Below are positions 35,498 to 44,314 of a DNA stretch of 64,000 nt, piece by piece. Positions within the stretch are counted from its first letter, which is position 1. Each line of letters opens with the position of its first letter. Source of the DNA: Methanomicrobia archaeon. GTDB lineage: Archaea; Methanobacteriota_B; Thermococci; Methanofastidiosales; NM3. The notes under the pieces were generated by a model. It did not search any database. It worked only from the letters and a program-made list of their open reading frames with translations, and was not told the origin of the DNA. The stretch is from positions 1 through 64,000 of the forward strand of contig JAUVXU010000002.1 in the NCBI GenBank assembly GCA_030603445.1, given 5' to 3'. A program made the position numbers and the translations under genes.

Positions 35498-36118
35498 TCA
35501 CCTCACCTGTTTTACAAATTCTTTAATGCGTCCTGCATCTTTTATTCCATTTACCTCAACACCGCTTGATACGTCTACACCACAGGGTCTTACAAATTGG
35601 ATTATCTGCCCCACATTTTGTGGCGTTAGGCCGCCTGCAAGAATGATATCCGTCTTTTCAGCTACTATCTTGCTCACGTTATGGTCATGAACAATTCCGC
35701 TGCCCTGCCCCGTGTCAAGCAGCGCCATGTTTGCCCCATACTGTTTAATCTCATTTAACAAAAACTCGGCATCTTCTGATGGGTCTTTGCTAGCCATTGG
35801 CACCTTAAATGCCTTCATGACAAACACATCGTATGATGACCTTATCCTTTCAATATCATAGGAGGATATCGTCTGTGAATGCATCTGCACGTATCTTGCG
35901 CCAGTTTTCTTGATTATGTCTATCCAGCCCCCCACACTTGGGGTTGTAGAAACTGCAAAAACAGGAATATTTGCATGAGATATTATTTCTTTAGCAACAT
36001 CTAGGCTTACGCACCTATGTGATTTGGAATCAACTACTACACCTGTTGCATCAGCATATGCATCTACCATCTTTGTATCCTCCTTTACCATAAGTCCACA
36101 GATCTTCACAGTTGTCAT
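35498..36118 (-). CDS. trpF: Phosphoribosylanthranilate isomerase
   Basis: A 206-residue TIM-barrel isomerase converting PRA to CdRP. The catalytic Cys lies in [13 protein letters not shown], with [13 protein letters not shown] (in place of the usual SPR), MHSQTISS, the catalytic Asp in [26 protein letters not shown] and [15 protein letters not shown]. Normal length. It is 10 bases downstream of trpG. Confidence 0.94.
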   Translation of the reverse strand: MTTVKICGLMVKEDTKMVDAYADATGVVVDSKSHRCVSLDVAKEIISHANIPVFAVSTTPSVGGWIDIIKKTGARYVQMHSQTISSYDIERIRSSYDVFVMKAFKVPMASKDPSEDAEFLLNEIKQYGANMALLDTGQGSGIVHDHNVSKIVAEKTDIILAGGLTPQNVGQIIQFVRPCGVDVSSGVEVNGIKDAGRIKEFVKQVR

Positions 36119-36128
36119 AGTGCCACCG

Positions 36129-36710
36129 TCACAGTTTTCCCTTAGTAAGGTCTACGAAGTTACGTATGATCCTTACCCCATCATCATTTGAGTCGCTTTT
36201 AGTAAGGATGCTTTCTGGATGGAACTGCACGCCTTCCAACTGCATCTTTTTACACCGTATCCCCATAATTGTACCATCTTTTGTTGTTGCTGTAACCTCA
36301 AATCCGTTAGGCTTATCCATCAAGGCTAGTGAATGGTATCTACCTGCCATAAGAGGATTTTTTACATTTAGATACAACGAATTGTTATCATGAAATATAC
36401 TGCTTGCCTTACCGTGAACTGGTGGCACTTTTGCTACTGTGGCACCAAAAACATACCCAATAACCTGGTGGCCCAGACAGACCCCAAGCAAGGGTACACC
36501 TGCCTCAAGCACAATCTCCGGACTATTTCCAACGCATTCTTTTCTATCAGGTGATCCGGGGCCAGGAGATATTATTATCCCGTCAGGATCTATCTTTCTA
36601 ACATCTGCTAGCGTAGCTGTGTTTTGTGTTACTAAAACATCATCGAAAAATGACGCATACTCTGCAAGATTCCATACAAATGAGTCCTTATTGTCAATAA
36701 GAAGTATCAT
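36129..36710 (-). CDS. trpG: Anthranilate synthase glutaminase subunit
   Basis: A 193-residue class I glutamine amidotransferase supplying ammonia to TrpE. LLIDNKDSFVWNLAEY, IIISPGPGSPD, nucleophile Cys in LLGVCLGHQVIGY, and the His-Glu pair in EGVQFHPESIL. Start overlaps the trpE stop by 4 bases, indicating coupled translation of the two subunits. Confidence 0.95.
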   Translation of the reverse strand: MILLIDNKDSFVWNLAEYASFFDDVLVTQNTATLADVRKIDPDGIIISPGPGSPDRKECVGNSPEIVLEAGVPLLGVCLGHQVIGYVFGATVAKVPPVHGKASSIFHDNNSLYLNVKNPLMAGRYHSLALMDKPNGFEVTATTKDGTIMGIRCKKMQLEGVQFHPESILTKSDSNDDGVRIIRNFVDLTKGKL

Positions 36711-38011
36711 TCCCGTGCCCCCAGCGCTTTCATAACTGCGGACATCTTTTGTTCTGTCTCTGTAAACTCACTGATTGGATTGGAATCTGCAACAATACCA
36801 GCGCCAGCGCGCACTCTGCACACCTTGTCAAATTCAGCCATCCTGATTGCTATTGCCATATCCGCGCACCCGTTGGCGGAGAAGTAGCCTACACATCCCC
36901 CATACACCTTCCTCCTAGACCTTTCTAGCTCATCTATTATTTCCATTGCCCGGATTTTTGGTGCTCCTGTCAACGTTCCTGCAGGAAATGTTGCATCCAT
37001 GGCATTGTACTGGTTTTTGCTTTTCCCAAGAGTGCCTGTTACCTCTGTCTCGATATGCTGAACATGACTGTAACGCCGTATTTCCATAAGGGTGGGTATC
37101 CTTACGCTTCCCGGCAAACATGCCTTTCTTACATCGTTGCGGGCAAGATCTACTAGCATCACATGCTCCGCCCTTTCCTTCTCATCCTGCAGCAACGCCT
37201 TTGCTAATGCCTCATCCTCTTTAGCGCAATTTCCTCGTGGAGCTGTACCTGCAATTGGATTTACCCTTATGGTACTTCCCTCAACGGTCGCCATTGCTTC
37301 AGGTGATGAACCTACTACACTTTTGTCAAACTCCAGCAAAAACATGTACGGACTTGGATTTACCGCCCTAAGATTGGTATATGTTTGAAAAGGAGTAAGA
37401 TCTGTTGATACCTCATACTCTCTTGACAATACTATCTGAAAGGCATCACCTGAGAATATATACTCCTTGGCCTTTTCTGCCATGCCAACAAAAGCATCCT
37501 TATTTGCATCACAACCTATTATTGATGATGCACATTTTTTATTTTCCACTCCTAATACCATAGCTTTTTTGTGGATCTTGCAAGCATCTTTTGTGTCATT
37601 TTCAAATGAATGGAAATACAGTTCATTTGACATATTGTCATATACAAAAACATCTTTGTAATACCCAAATACAGATGGTTCTTTAGCATGGCCTCCGATG
37701 ATATTCTGTACAGAGTCGTACGAAACGTACCCTACAAAACCACCAACAAAGCGGTCCCCATACAGCTTTTGCTCGTGCAAGTCCTCAAGCGCATTGAATG
37801 GGTTTGTCTCCTTGGATACCCTCTTACCATCTATCCTGGTCCCTCTGCCATCTACCTCTACCACAAATGAGGGATTTGCCGAGATGTAGGTATACTTGGA
37901 CTTCCTTTTTTGTTTTCCAGTTGACTCTAAGATGAAAGGAAATAAACCCTCTTCTCTAATGGCGCCGTACAATTTTAGAGGATCAACAAACTCAAGCTTT
38001 TGGATATGCAT
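36707..38011 (-). CDS. trpE: Anthranilate synthase component I
   Basis: A 434-residue chorismate-using subunit that makes anthranilate. N-terminal LLES-like element FILESTGKQKRKSKYTYI, matching the tryptophan feedback site, then GGFVGYVSYD, FQIVLSREYEV, PSPYMFLLEF, GSSPEAMATVEGSTIRVNPIAGTAPRG in pieces, DLARNDVRKAC, and PAGTLTGAPKIRAMEIIDELE, VYGGCVGYFS. It overlaps the trpD stop by 20 bases. Confidence 0.96.
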   Translation of the reverse strand: MHIQKLEFVDPLKLYGAIREEGLFPFILESTGKQKRKSKYTYISANPSFVVEVDGRGTRIDGKRVSKETNPFNALEDLHEQKLYGDRFVGGFVGYVSYDSVQNIIGGHAKEPSVFGYYKDVFVYDNMSNELYFHSFENDTKDACKIHKKAMVLGVENKKCASSIIGCDANKDAFVGMAEKAKEYIFSGDAFQIVLSREYEVSTDLTPFQTYTNLRAVNPSPYMFLLEFDKSVVGSSPEAMATVEGSTIRVNPIAGTAPRGNCAKEDEALAKALLQDEKERAEHVMLVDLARNDVRKACLPGSVRIPTLMEIRRYSHVQHIETEVTGTLGKSKNQYNAMDATFPAGTLTGAPKIRAMEIIDELERSRRKVYGGCVGYFSANGCADMAIAIRMAEFDKVCRVRAGAGIVADSNPISEFTETEQKMSAVMKALGARE

Positions 38012-38966
38012 TTCTTATTTCCTCCAGCTTTCTTGTTGCTGTATCCCCCAGCACCGACTCTACAAGTTCCCTGCACTCATTCAAATCTTCATGCCTTGTA
38101 ATACTAAGCGCCATGCTGGCGTTAAGCAGGACAAAGTTCTTGTCCTGTTCCCTTCCCTTTCCAGCTAATACGGCTTTTATTCTCTTTGCGCTTTCAAAAG
38201 GGCCATTGCAGGAAGTAGGCTTTGTGCGATTTATGCCAAAATCTTCAGGGGTCACGAAATAGCGCTCCACACCATTTCTTGTTACTTCTGCCACCAAAGT
38301 CTTTCCATTAGGATTTACCTCATCCAATCCGTCTCCATAGACCACTTTTCCATTGCGAATATTTAGGAGGTACAATGCCTCGGCCACTTCACCTAAAAGT
38401 TCCTCAGAATTCACCCCTATCAATTGGTACGCTGGGTTTGCAGGATTTGCAAGCGGGCCCAAAATATTAAACAGCGTCTTTATTCCAAGTTTTTTCCTAA
38501 CAGGCATTATCCTCCCTAAAGTAGGATGATAAAAGGGCGCCATAAGAAAAGTAAAATTTGTGTTTGAAATGCCGCACTTGACATCTTTTGGTGTGATGTT
38601 AGTTTCAATGCCCAACGCATCCAAAACATTTGCAGAACCACTTCTTGATGTTATTGACACGTTTCCATGCTTTGCTACCCGAACAAAACACGACAGAAGA
38701 AGTGCCGATGCTGTGCTGACATTTATTGTTGATGAGTTGTCCCCTCCGGTCCCGCAGGTATCGGCAACATTGCCAAGGTCTAATCTTCCAGCCTTGTCCC
38801 TCATGGCTTTTGCAAACGCTGCAAGCTCTTCTGAAGTATATCCCTTCGTCTGCATTGCAACAAGGTATGCGCCTATCATCATCTCGCTTTCTTGTAAAAG
38901 CTGATTGTATAGGCCATATGCCTCTTCAAAGCCAAGATTGTGACCTTCCACTATCTTGCCAAGCAT
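37992..38966 (-). CDS. trpD: Anthranilate phosphoribosyltransferase
   Basis: A 324-residue enzyme adding PRPP to anthranilate. DTCGTGGDNSSTINVSTASA is the PRPP loop, KHGNVSITSRSGSANVLDALG binds anthranilate, and FLMAPFYHPTLGRIMPVRKKLG, TLFNILGPLANPANPAYQLIG and GLDEVNPNG complete the family pattern. Its start abuts trpC at 38966 with an overlap of one base. Confidence 0.96.
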   Translation of the reverse strand: MLGKIVEGHNLGFEEAYGLYNQLLQESEMMIGAYLVAMQTKGYTSEELAAFAKAMRDKAGRLDLGNVADTCGTGGDNSSTINVSTASALLLSCFVRVAKHGNVSITSRSGSANVLDALGIETNITPKDVKCGISNTNFTFLMAPFYHPTLGRIMPVRKKLGIKTLFNILGPLANPANPAYQLIGVNSEELLGEVAEALYLLNIRNGKVVYGDGLDEVNPNGKTLVAEVTRNGVERYFVTPEDFGINRTKPTSCNGPFESAKRIKAVLAGKGREQDKNFVLLNASMALSITRHEDLNECRELVESVLGDTATRKLEEIRNAYPKA

Positions 38967-39655
38967 TACACCGCCCCCATAAACTCTTTAAGAGCATTCC
39001 CGGGGTCTTGTGCCTTCATAAGGGCTGTCCCTATCAAGGCAGCATCTGTGCAGCGTGCTGCTCTTCTCATATCATCTGGTGTTGCTATTCCACTTTCGCT
39101 AACAAGTACTGCATTTCTATTTAGCATGCTGTACAGCCGCTCGGTGATCTCCACAGTGCCATCATCCTTCTCAAAACATGCGATGTCCCTGTTGTTTATC
39201 CCTATCATCGTAGTGGACGTCTGATTTGCTATATTAACATCATCAATCGTATGAACCTCGACTATCGTATCCAAGCCCAGGTCCATGGCATAATCCACAA
39301 ATTCGCTTGTCCTTTCCTTAAGAAGCCTCCCTATTAGAAGAATTGCCGAGGCTCCTGCCTCATATGTGCGGTCAATTTCTTTTGTATCAGTGACAAAATC
39401 CTTCCTTAGTACTGGCAAGTTCGATATTTTGCATATCTTTGAGAATAGCTCGGCATTGCCTTTAAATTCACTTGCAGTTATGTATGATATCCCTATAGCA
39501 CCATGCTGTTCGTATGCATCCAATATATCAATAGGGTTTCTCCCTTTGAGGAGATCCCCATATCTGGGTGAAAATACCTTTATCTCAGCTATTATCGAAG
39601 GCAAGTTTCTACATTTATTTTGGCGTATGGTCTTAGACAGGCCAAAATGAACCAC
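38966..39655 (-). CDS. trpC: Indole-3-glycerol phosphate synthase
   Basis: A 229-residue TIM barrel closing the indole ring. SIIAEIKVFSPRYGDLL (with Phe in place of the usual Arg/Lys-Ala/Ser), VLRKDFVTDTKEIDRTYEAG (catalytic Lys), AILLIGRLL, DTIVEVHTIDD (catalytic Glu), IGINNRDIACFE, LVSESGIATPDD and ALIGTALMKAQDP. First gene of the trp operon. GTG 39655 lies inside the SD-like AGGTGGT, so the true start might be a few codons downstream; the first 20 residues are not conserved. Confidence 0.93.
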   Translation of the reverse strand: MVHFGLSKTIRQNKCRNLPSIIAEIKVFSPRYGDLLKGRNPIDILDAYEQHGAIGISYITASEFKGNAELFSKICKISNLPVLRKDFVTDTKEIDRTYEAGASAILLIGRLLKERTSEFVDYAMDLGLDTIVEVHTIDDVNIANQTSTTMIGINNRDIACFEKDDGTVEITERLYSMLNRNAVLVSESGIATPDDMRRAARCTDAALIGTALMKAQDPGNALKEFMGAV

Positions 39656-39689
39656 CTGAATTAGTTTGTTTCATGATTTGAAAATACAT
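39633..39689 (-). CDS. Possible short leader ORF overlapping the trpC start
   Basis: ATG 39689 with upstream AAAGGA opens an 18-codon frame ending GGSFWPV and a stop at 39633, overlapping the first codons of trpC in another frame. It holds a single Trp codon four from the stop. It could couple trpC translation to tryptophan supply. Short and weakly supported. Confidence 0.3.
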   Translation of the reverse strand: MYFQIMKQTNSGGSFWPV

Positions 39690-39696
39690 GATTCCT

Positions 39697-39704
39697 TTAT
39701 AAAT
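39697..39704 (-). promoter_or_regulatory. TATA box of the trp operon
   Basis: GATTTATAAAGG on the minus strand around 39695-39706 is a good archaeal TATA element. The start of transcription would fall near 39672-39675, close upstream of trpC. Confidence 0.5.
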
Positions 39705-39735
39705 CTTTCTGAAAAAATGTTATAAATTATACATC

Positions 39736-39755
39736 TATGTATAGAATTATACATA
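39736..39755. promoter_or_regulatory. Palindrome upstream of the trp promoter (candidate TRP-box-like operator)
   Basis: TATGTATA (39736-39743) and TATACATA (39748-39755) are exact complements separated by GAAT, about 35 bases upstream of the TATA element. A further ATTATACAT copy lies at 39726-39734. The TGTATA half-site resembles the TGTACA TRP box bound by TrpY in Methanothermobacter, but differs at one base, so assignment is tentative. Confidence 0.5.
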
Positions 39756-39913
39756 AAACAGTACACAAATCTGTGATATCGTTTAAGCTGAATTTCGGTG
39801 AAAACATAGTAAAAGCATAACAGGTCAACTTTCAAAATACCAGTTCCACAATACGTTGCAGACTATAATAACTCATCCAAAAATTCTTTATCTCATGACA
39901 TGACAGTAGTTAT

Positions 39914-40129
39914 ATGCCATGTGAAGAAGAACGTAAGCTAAATGTGGTCAATATGCCAAACTGGGAGGACCTTCTCCCAATTCTAACAGAAACTTGCCCC
40001 TGTAAAGAGGATTTAGAGCGCTTGAAAGAATATAGGATAATATACAACGAGATGGTAGAAATCTTGGAAATATGGATGGAACGCCATGATGTATGTTGTA
40101 TATGTCGCAGGGACGATGAAGAGGAATAA
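39914..40129 (+). CDS. Small acidic Cys-containing protein
   Basis: 71 residues of unknown function. Five cysteines, including ETCPCKEDLERL and the C-terminal HDVCCICRRDD, suggest metal binding. The middle is helical (LERLKEYRIIYNEMVEILEI). TATA-like CTATAATAAC lies at about 39866. No good SD; an alternative in-frame ATG is at 39953. Confidence is moderate because codon pattern looks protein-like but no family is recognised. Confidence 0.5.
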   Translation: MPCEEERKLNVVNMPNWEDLLPILTETCPCKEDLERLKEYRIIYNEMVEILEIWMERHDVCCICRRDDEEE

Positions 40130-40225
40130 AAAGCTACTGCTTATTGCACTTTAAAGAGTGAAACACTATAAATACTAAGCTAATTTGCACCCCTCTTCAA
40201 AATATTCTATTCCCCTCTGAAGCAA

Positions 40226-40369
40226 ATGAAAGGGGGAAAATGGAAACCTTGCCAAGATCTACAGAAACATTTTATAGAAGCAATAACTACTTCAATGAAA
40301 GCCTATAAAGACGCACGCACGGTAGTTGCATTGTCAAAACAGCACACAAAAACCAAATGCGAAAACTGA
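40226..40369 (+). CDS. Possible 47-residue basic peptide
   Basis: An open frame MKGGKWKPCQDLQKHFIEAI followed by a Lys-rich tail ending KTKCEN, downstream of a TATA-like CTATAAATAC at about 40175. There is no convincing SD for this ATG. An alternative out-of-frame ATG at 40239 has AGGGGG ahead of it and encodes 22 residues. At most one is real. Confidence 0.3.
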   Translation: MKGGKWKPCQDLQKHFIEAITTSMKAYKDARTVVALSKQHTKTKCEN

Positions 40370-40403
40370 CTATTAAACAATATCTGTAGAATCGGTGAAT
40401 AAA

Positions 40404-40970
40404 ATGAAAATGCGTTTTTCAAGGCAAGAGATAAAGGAACTTTTTATCGCATGGATTATTTTGACTATAATATTATCCCATTTTAAATTAGCATTGTTTC
40501 CTGTAAGCTTTGCAGCTGTTGGTACAGCATTTGTTTGCCATGAGTTGGCCCACAAGTACTACGCACAAAAATACAATATGTTCGCCGAGTTCAAATTATG
40601 GAAAGAGGGATTAGCACTAGCCATGCTTCTGGCAGTTATGACAAAAGGGAACTTCGTGTTTGCCGCTCCGGGTGCAGTATACATATATGGATCATACATC
40701 ACCAAAGAACAAAACGGCAAAATATCTCTTGCAGGACCATTTCTTAATTTGATAATTGCCACAATTTCGTTGTTTATTTATGTAACAATTTCAAAATCAG
40801 TCTTGTTTTCATCTTTAGTAGTAATAAACGGATATCTAGGATTTTTCAATTTATTGCCAATCGCTCCACTCGACGGCAGCAAGATACTACAATGGGACAA
40901 AAATAAGTATTTCATTGCCCTTGCATGCGCCTTTATGATAATACTTTTCATAGAATATAATATATTCTAA
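40404..40970 (+). CDS. M50-family (site-2 protease-like) membrane metalloprotease
   Basis: A 188-residue integral membrane zinc protease. HELAH in VCHELAHKYYAQKY (His46, Glu47, His50) is the zinc site and LLPIAPLDGSKIL carries the third ligand Asp in the NxxPxxxxDG-like motif. About five hydrophobic segments are seen. It lacks PDZ or CBS domains, so it is a minimal rhomboid-sized S2P. ATG 40404 is chosen with GGTGAA 5 bases upstream, rather than GTG 40395. It lies just upstream of the CBS gene cluster; some M50 proteases are CBS-regulated, so a link is possible. Confidence 0.88.
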   Translation: MKMRFSRQEIKELFIAWIILTIILSHFKLALFPVSFAAVGTAFVCHELAHKYYAQKYNMFAEFKLWKEGLALAMLLAVMTKGNFVFAAPGAVYIYGSYITKEQNGKISLAGPFLNLIIATISLFIYVTISKSVLFSSLVVINGYLGFFNLLPIAPLDGSKILQWDKNKYFIALACAFMIILFIEYNIF

Positions 40971-41025
40971 AATGATACGGGAAAGTATATATATCTAAAA
41001 CCAATAGTACTAACGAGGCGGTAAT

Positions 41026-41541
41026 TTGGCAAAAATACTTATCGAAGACATAATCAACACCGATATTCTTATCATGAAATCCGCTGACTCTTTAATGGAT
41101 GCAGTAAAAAAAATGCACGAAAAAAACAGTGATTATGTGCTCATATGTGAAGACCGATTTCCTGAAGGAATTATTACTGAACGTGATGTCATGGCTAAAG
41201 TTTTGACAGTAGGTTTGAACCCAGAAAAGGTAAAATTGGGGGATATAATGACAACGCCTGTCACCAGCATAGAAAAAAATGTTGAAGTCATGGAAGCATG
41301 GAAAATTATCTCTGAGTCCAAAATAAAGCGATTGATCGTTACCGATAATGAATCGGCAATAGGATTTATCACTGCCTTTGATATTTTAGCTATAACCCCT
41401 GAATTATTCGAATGTGAAGAGAATATTAGCAATCCAGAAGGAGGATTCTGCGAATTTTGTGGTAACTACTTTATAAGCTTAAATGAAATTGAAGGAAAAT
41501 ATGTGTGCAATAGCTGTAAAGACCAACTCCTGGAGGAGTAG
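41026..41541 (+). CDS. CBS-pair protein with C-terminal zinc ribbon
   Basis: 171 residues: two CBS motifs (IINTDILIMKSADSLMDAVK; MTTPVTSIEKNVEVMEAW) each ending in the GIITERDVM-type strand, followed by a zinc ribbon CEFCGNYF...CNSCKDQL (residues about 145-168). CBS pairs bind adenosyl nucleotides such as AMP, ATP or SAM. TTG start with upstream GAGGCGGT. First gene of a four-gene run on the plus strand, 24 bp before the next. TATA-like AGTATATATATC at about 40986. Confidence 0.88.
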   Translation: MAKILIEDIINTDILIMKSADSLMDAVKKMHEKNSDYVLICEDRFPEGIITERDVMAKVLTVGLNPEKVKLGDIMTTPVTSIEKNVEVMEAWKIISESKIKRLIVTDNESAIGFITAFDILAITPELFECEENISNPEGGFCEFCGNYFISLNEIEGKYVCNSCKDQLLEE

Positions 41542-41565
41542 ACTACTTGTCAATGGAGGCCTGAA

Positions 41566-42360
41566 ATGAAAATAACAGGTATTATCAAACCTATTTTTGT
41601 TATAGATGCAAACAACTTTGCTACAAAAGCTAGACAGTTGCTTAGAAACGAAAAGATACTTTTTGTCGAAAAAGATGGCGTATTTAGAGGAATAATCGAT
41701 AGAACTACTGCATTGCAAATTACTGAAAGCAAAACAACGATAACTGCGCTTGATATAGCTAAACTGCCACAATACCAAACAACCCCAGATGATTCTGTGG
41801 AGCATATAGCTAAAAAAATGCTAAAATACGATACTTACATATTGCCCGTCTTTGAAGATAATGCCCCTGTCGGCTGGGTGGGACTGTCTGAGGTCATAGC
41901 CATATTAACTCTTGAGAACGAGTTTATAGCCAAAAGAAAGCTTTCTGAAATAATGAGAAAATATCCCATATTTCTCGATGTTGAAGATTCTATTATAAAA
42001 TTATGGAATATTATGGAAGAAATACGATTCTCAGGAGTCCCGATAACTAGAACTATATCTGCCAGAAATGGAAAATACAAAAAACTAGTGGGCTACGTAT
42101 CAAAAAAAGACATGCTTAACTCAGGACATGTTAGAATAGCCCTTGAAAATAGCAAAAGGCGTACAAATCCGCCTAAAATTGAGAAAGTAATGAACAGGAC
42201 ACCCCTAACACTAACAGAACGTGACACTGTATCTACATTTGTAGAACGCATGATTGAGAATGATGTCTCTCGTATTCCAATTGTCAACGAAGGTTATGAA
42301 CTAAAGGGGATCGTAGGAAAAATGGATGTCCTAAAACTCCTGGTTGAGGGAAAATCATGA
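41566..42360 (+). CDS. Four-CBS-domain protein
   Basis: 264 residues made entirely of four CBS motifs. The first is divergent (IKPIFVIDANNFATKARQLL), the fourth is the most canonical (VMNRTPLTLTERDTVSTFVE ... GIVGKMDVLKLL). SD GGAGGCCTG precedes the ATG. Its stop overlaps the start of the next gene by 4 bases, so translation is coupled. No enzymatic domain, so it is a sensor or scaffold for nucleotides. Confidence 0.87.
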   Translation: MKITGIIKPIFVIDANNFATKARQLLRNEKILFVEKDGVFRGIIDRTTALQITESKTTITALDIAKLPQYQTTPDDSVEHIAKKMLKYDTYILPVFEDNAPVGWVGLSEVIAILTLENEFIAKRKLSEIMRKYPIFLDVEDSIIKLWNIMEEIRFSGVPITRTISARNGKYKKLVGYVSKKDMLNSGHVRIALENSKRRTNPPKIEKVMNRTPLTLTERDTVSTFVERMIENDVSRIPIVNEGYELKGIVGKMDVLKLLVEGKS

Positions 42361-43283
42361 GAAAATATGTGTATGGAAAAATGGACCGGGGACCAATAGA
42401 GTTTGGTTCTAGAATAGCTGAACACGAAAGGGAAATAATGAAAATTGCTAGAAAAAATGTGGTTACAGTTCCACCATCTATTTCTATAAAAGGCGCTGCT
42501 GAAACGATGGTAGAATACCACACGCGCAGACTCCCTATCGTACACCCTGGCACAAACGTTATACAGGGAATAATTGTCACACGAGACATAATAGACTTCC
42601 TGGGAGGGGGAGAAAAATACAACATCGTGACGCAAAAGCATAACGAAAACTTTCTAGCTGCTATCAACGAATCAGTGCGCAGCATAATGGACAAGAACGT
42701 GATTTATATACGCGAGAACTACTCAGTAGGCGCAACGCTAAAAAAACTGGTCAATGAGGGTGTTGGTGGTTTCCCTATATTAAATAAACAAAAAAAAGTG
42801 ATAGGGCTCATTGAAGAAGAAGATTTTGTATACAACATCGCAGGACTTTGGGCAGGAACAACTGTAAAAAACATTATGACAAAAGATGTTTTAGTGTTGA
42901 CTCCTGGAACCAACTTAAAAGATACATCACGTCTCATGATAAAAAACAGTATAAGGCGGGTTCCGATGGTGTCCGATGACGAGTTAGTGGGTGTTATAAC
43001 AACTTTTGATATAATAGATTATTTTGCGTCATCCAAAATACTGGATAAAATGAAGTCTACAAACGCAGAAGACGCACTTTCAATAAAGATAAGCGAAATA
43101 ACGAAAAAAGAACCTGTAACTATCAGTCCCGATGAGGATCTTGGAAAGGCTGTTGAACTAATGAAAAAGAACAACAACGGTTTTCTGCCTGTAACTGAGG
43201 ATAAACAATTAGTAGGGGTCGTTACAGAACGCGACATCTTGATGAAATTAATAATGGAGGAATATACTTGGAAAGGACGTTAA
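42357..43283 (+). CDS. Four-CBS-domain protein
   Basis: 308 residues with a 35-residue N-terminal extension, then four CBS motifs (ARKNVVTVPPSISIKGAAET, IMDKNVIYIRENYSVGATLK, IMTKDVLVLTPGTNLKDTSR, ITKKEPVTISPDEDLGKAVE). The last ends GVVTERDILMKLI. It overlaps both neighbours (4 and 16 bases). Nucleotide sensing is known for the family; the target is unknown. Confidence 0.87.
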   Translation: MRKYVYGKMDRGPIEFGSRIAEHEREIMKIARKNVVTVPPSISIKGAAETMVEYHTRRLPIVHPGTNVIQGIIVTRDIIDFLGGGEKYNIVTQKHNENFLAAINESVRSIMDKNVIYIRENYSVGATLKKLVNEGVGGFPILNKQKKVIGLIEEEDFVYNIAGLWAGTTVKNIMTKDVLVLTPGTNLKDTSRLMIKNSIRRVPMVSDDELVGVITTFDIIDYFASSKILDKMKSTNAEDALSIKISEITKKEPVTISPDEDLGKAVELMKKNNNGFLPVTEDKQLVGVVTERDILMKLIMEEYTWKGR

Positions 43284-44038
43284 AAGAAATCGCAAACAAA
43301 GCAACTATAATAGACAAGGATAGACGCCTATCATATGCAATAGAGCTTATGGGAAAAAATCATATTGCTAAACTTCCTGTAACAGAGAACGGTGAATTAA
43401 TCGGTATTATAACAGAACGCGACATTATAAAAAAAATAGGTTCATCCAGAAGCCTTAACTTCAGGACATCCTCATTCCATATATCCTCTTGTATGACCCC
43501 AGAGCCCTTTTTCTTAGGCGAATCAGGAAAAATTCTTGAAGCACTCATAGCATTCAAAGAACATGACTTCTCCGGCATACCAATTATTGGAAAATATATA
43601 ATGATAGTAACCAAGATGGACATTCTAAAACACTTCGATGCACCAGGGTACGTATCTGAGAATCTAAATACAAAATTTCATGTACTCAACCCAAACGATC
43701 GCGTTATCCATGCACGACGCTTGTTGCTTGACAATAACCTTCATGCACTACCTGTATGGGATGGAGAGATTATAGGAATAGTAACAATTCAAGACTTGGT
43801 GTTTGGTATGAACGAGTTTAGGGAAAAAACACCAGGGAAATACATGGAAAAAAGATTAAAAGAATTCACAGTAGAATCCATCATGGCCCAGGACGTGAAG
43901 AGTGCAAGATTAGAAGATAGCCTAAATGATGTGAAAAAGATGCTTATAGACAGTAACTTCTCATCAATGCCGGTGTTAAACTACGAAGACCACATTGTTG
44001 GAATTATCTCAAAAGATGAGATTGTAAATGCAATATAA
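43268..44038 (+). CDS. Four-CBS-domain protein
   Basis: 256 residues, four CBS motifs, of which the first (ELIGIITERDIIKKIG) and last (IMAQDVKSARLEDSLNDVKK ... GIISKDEIVNAI) are canonical. TTG start at 43268 follows GGAGG at 43256-43260 within the upstream gene. Last gene of the CBS run, followed directly by a terminator. Together the four genes encode 14 CBS motifs. Confidence 0.87.
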   Translation: MERTLKEIANKATIIDKDRRLSYAIELMGKNHIAKLPVTENGELIGIITERDIIKKIGSSRSLNFRTSSFHISSCMTPEPFFLGESGKILEALIAFKEHDFSGIPIIGKYIMIVTKMDILKHFDAPGYVSENLNTKFHVLNPNDRVIHARRLLLDNNLHALPVWDGEIIGIVTIQDLVFGMNEFREKTPGKYMEKRLKEFTVESIMAQDVKSARLEDSLNDVKKMLIDSNFSSMPVLNYEDHIVGIISKDEIVNAI

Positions 44039-44063
44039 CCCCTTTTGTCCAGGGGTTTTTTTT
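44039..44063 (+). terminator. Terminator of the CBS operon
   Basis: CCCCT (44039-44043) and AGGGG (44051-44055) form a stem, followed by eight T at 44056-44063. It begins right after the last stop codon. Confidence 0.75.
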
Positions 44064-44119
44064 ATTCTTGAAAATAATTATCCATAAAATTTATATGCCC
44101 TGACTCTATCCCGCATATA

Positions 44120-44314
44120 ATGGAGTATATGGCCGATGTTATTGTTGATGGGGCGTTATGTACAGGATGTGGAATATGTGTTGATGAGTGCCCCTCCAAT
44201 GTATTTGACATGGAAGATGATTTGGCAAAACCAAATCGCCTCGAAGGTTGCACTGCCTGCAAACTATGCGAAATAGACTGTCCATCAGAAGCAATAAAAG
44301 TCAAAGAGAATTAA
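44120..44314 (+). CDS. Ferredoxin, 2[4Fe-4S] type
   Basis: 64 residues with two CxxCxxCxxxC motifs: CTGCGICVDECP and CTACKLCEIDCP. Full complement of eight ligands. A TATA-like TTTATATGC at about 44090 lies roughly 28 bases ahead of the ATG, so the mRNA is probably leaderless. A low-potential electron carrier of the cytoplasm, likely serving methanogenic or biosynthetic oxidoreductases. Confidence 0.93.
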   Translation: MEYMADVIVDGALCTGCGICVDECPSNVFDMEDDLAKPNRLEGCTACKLCEIDCPSEAIKVKEN

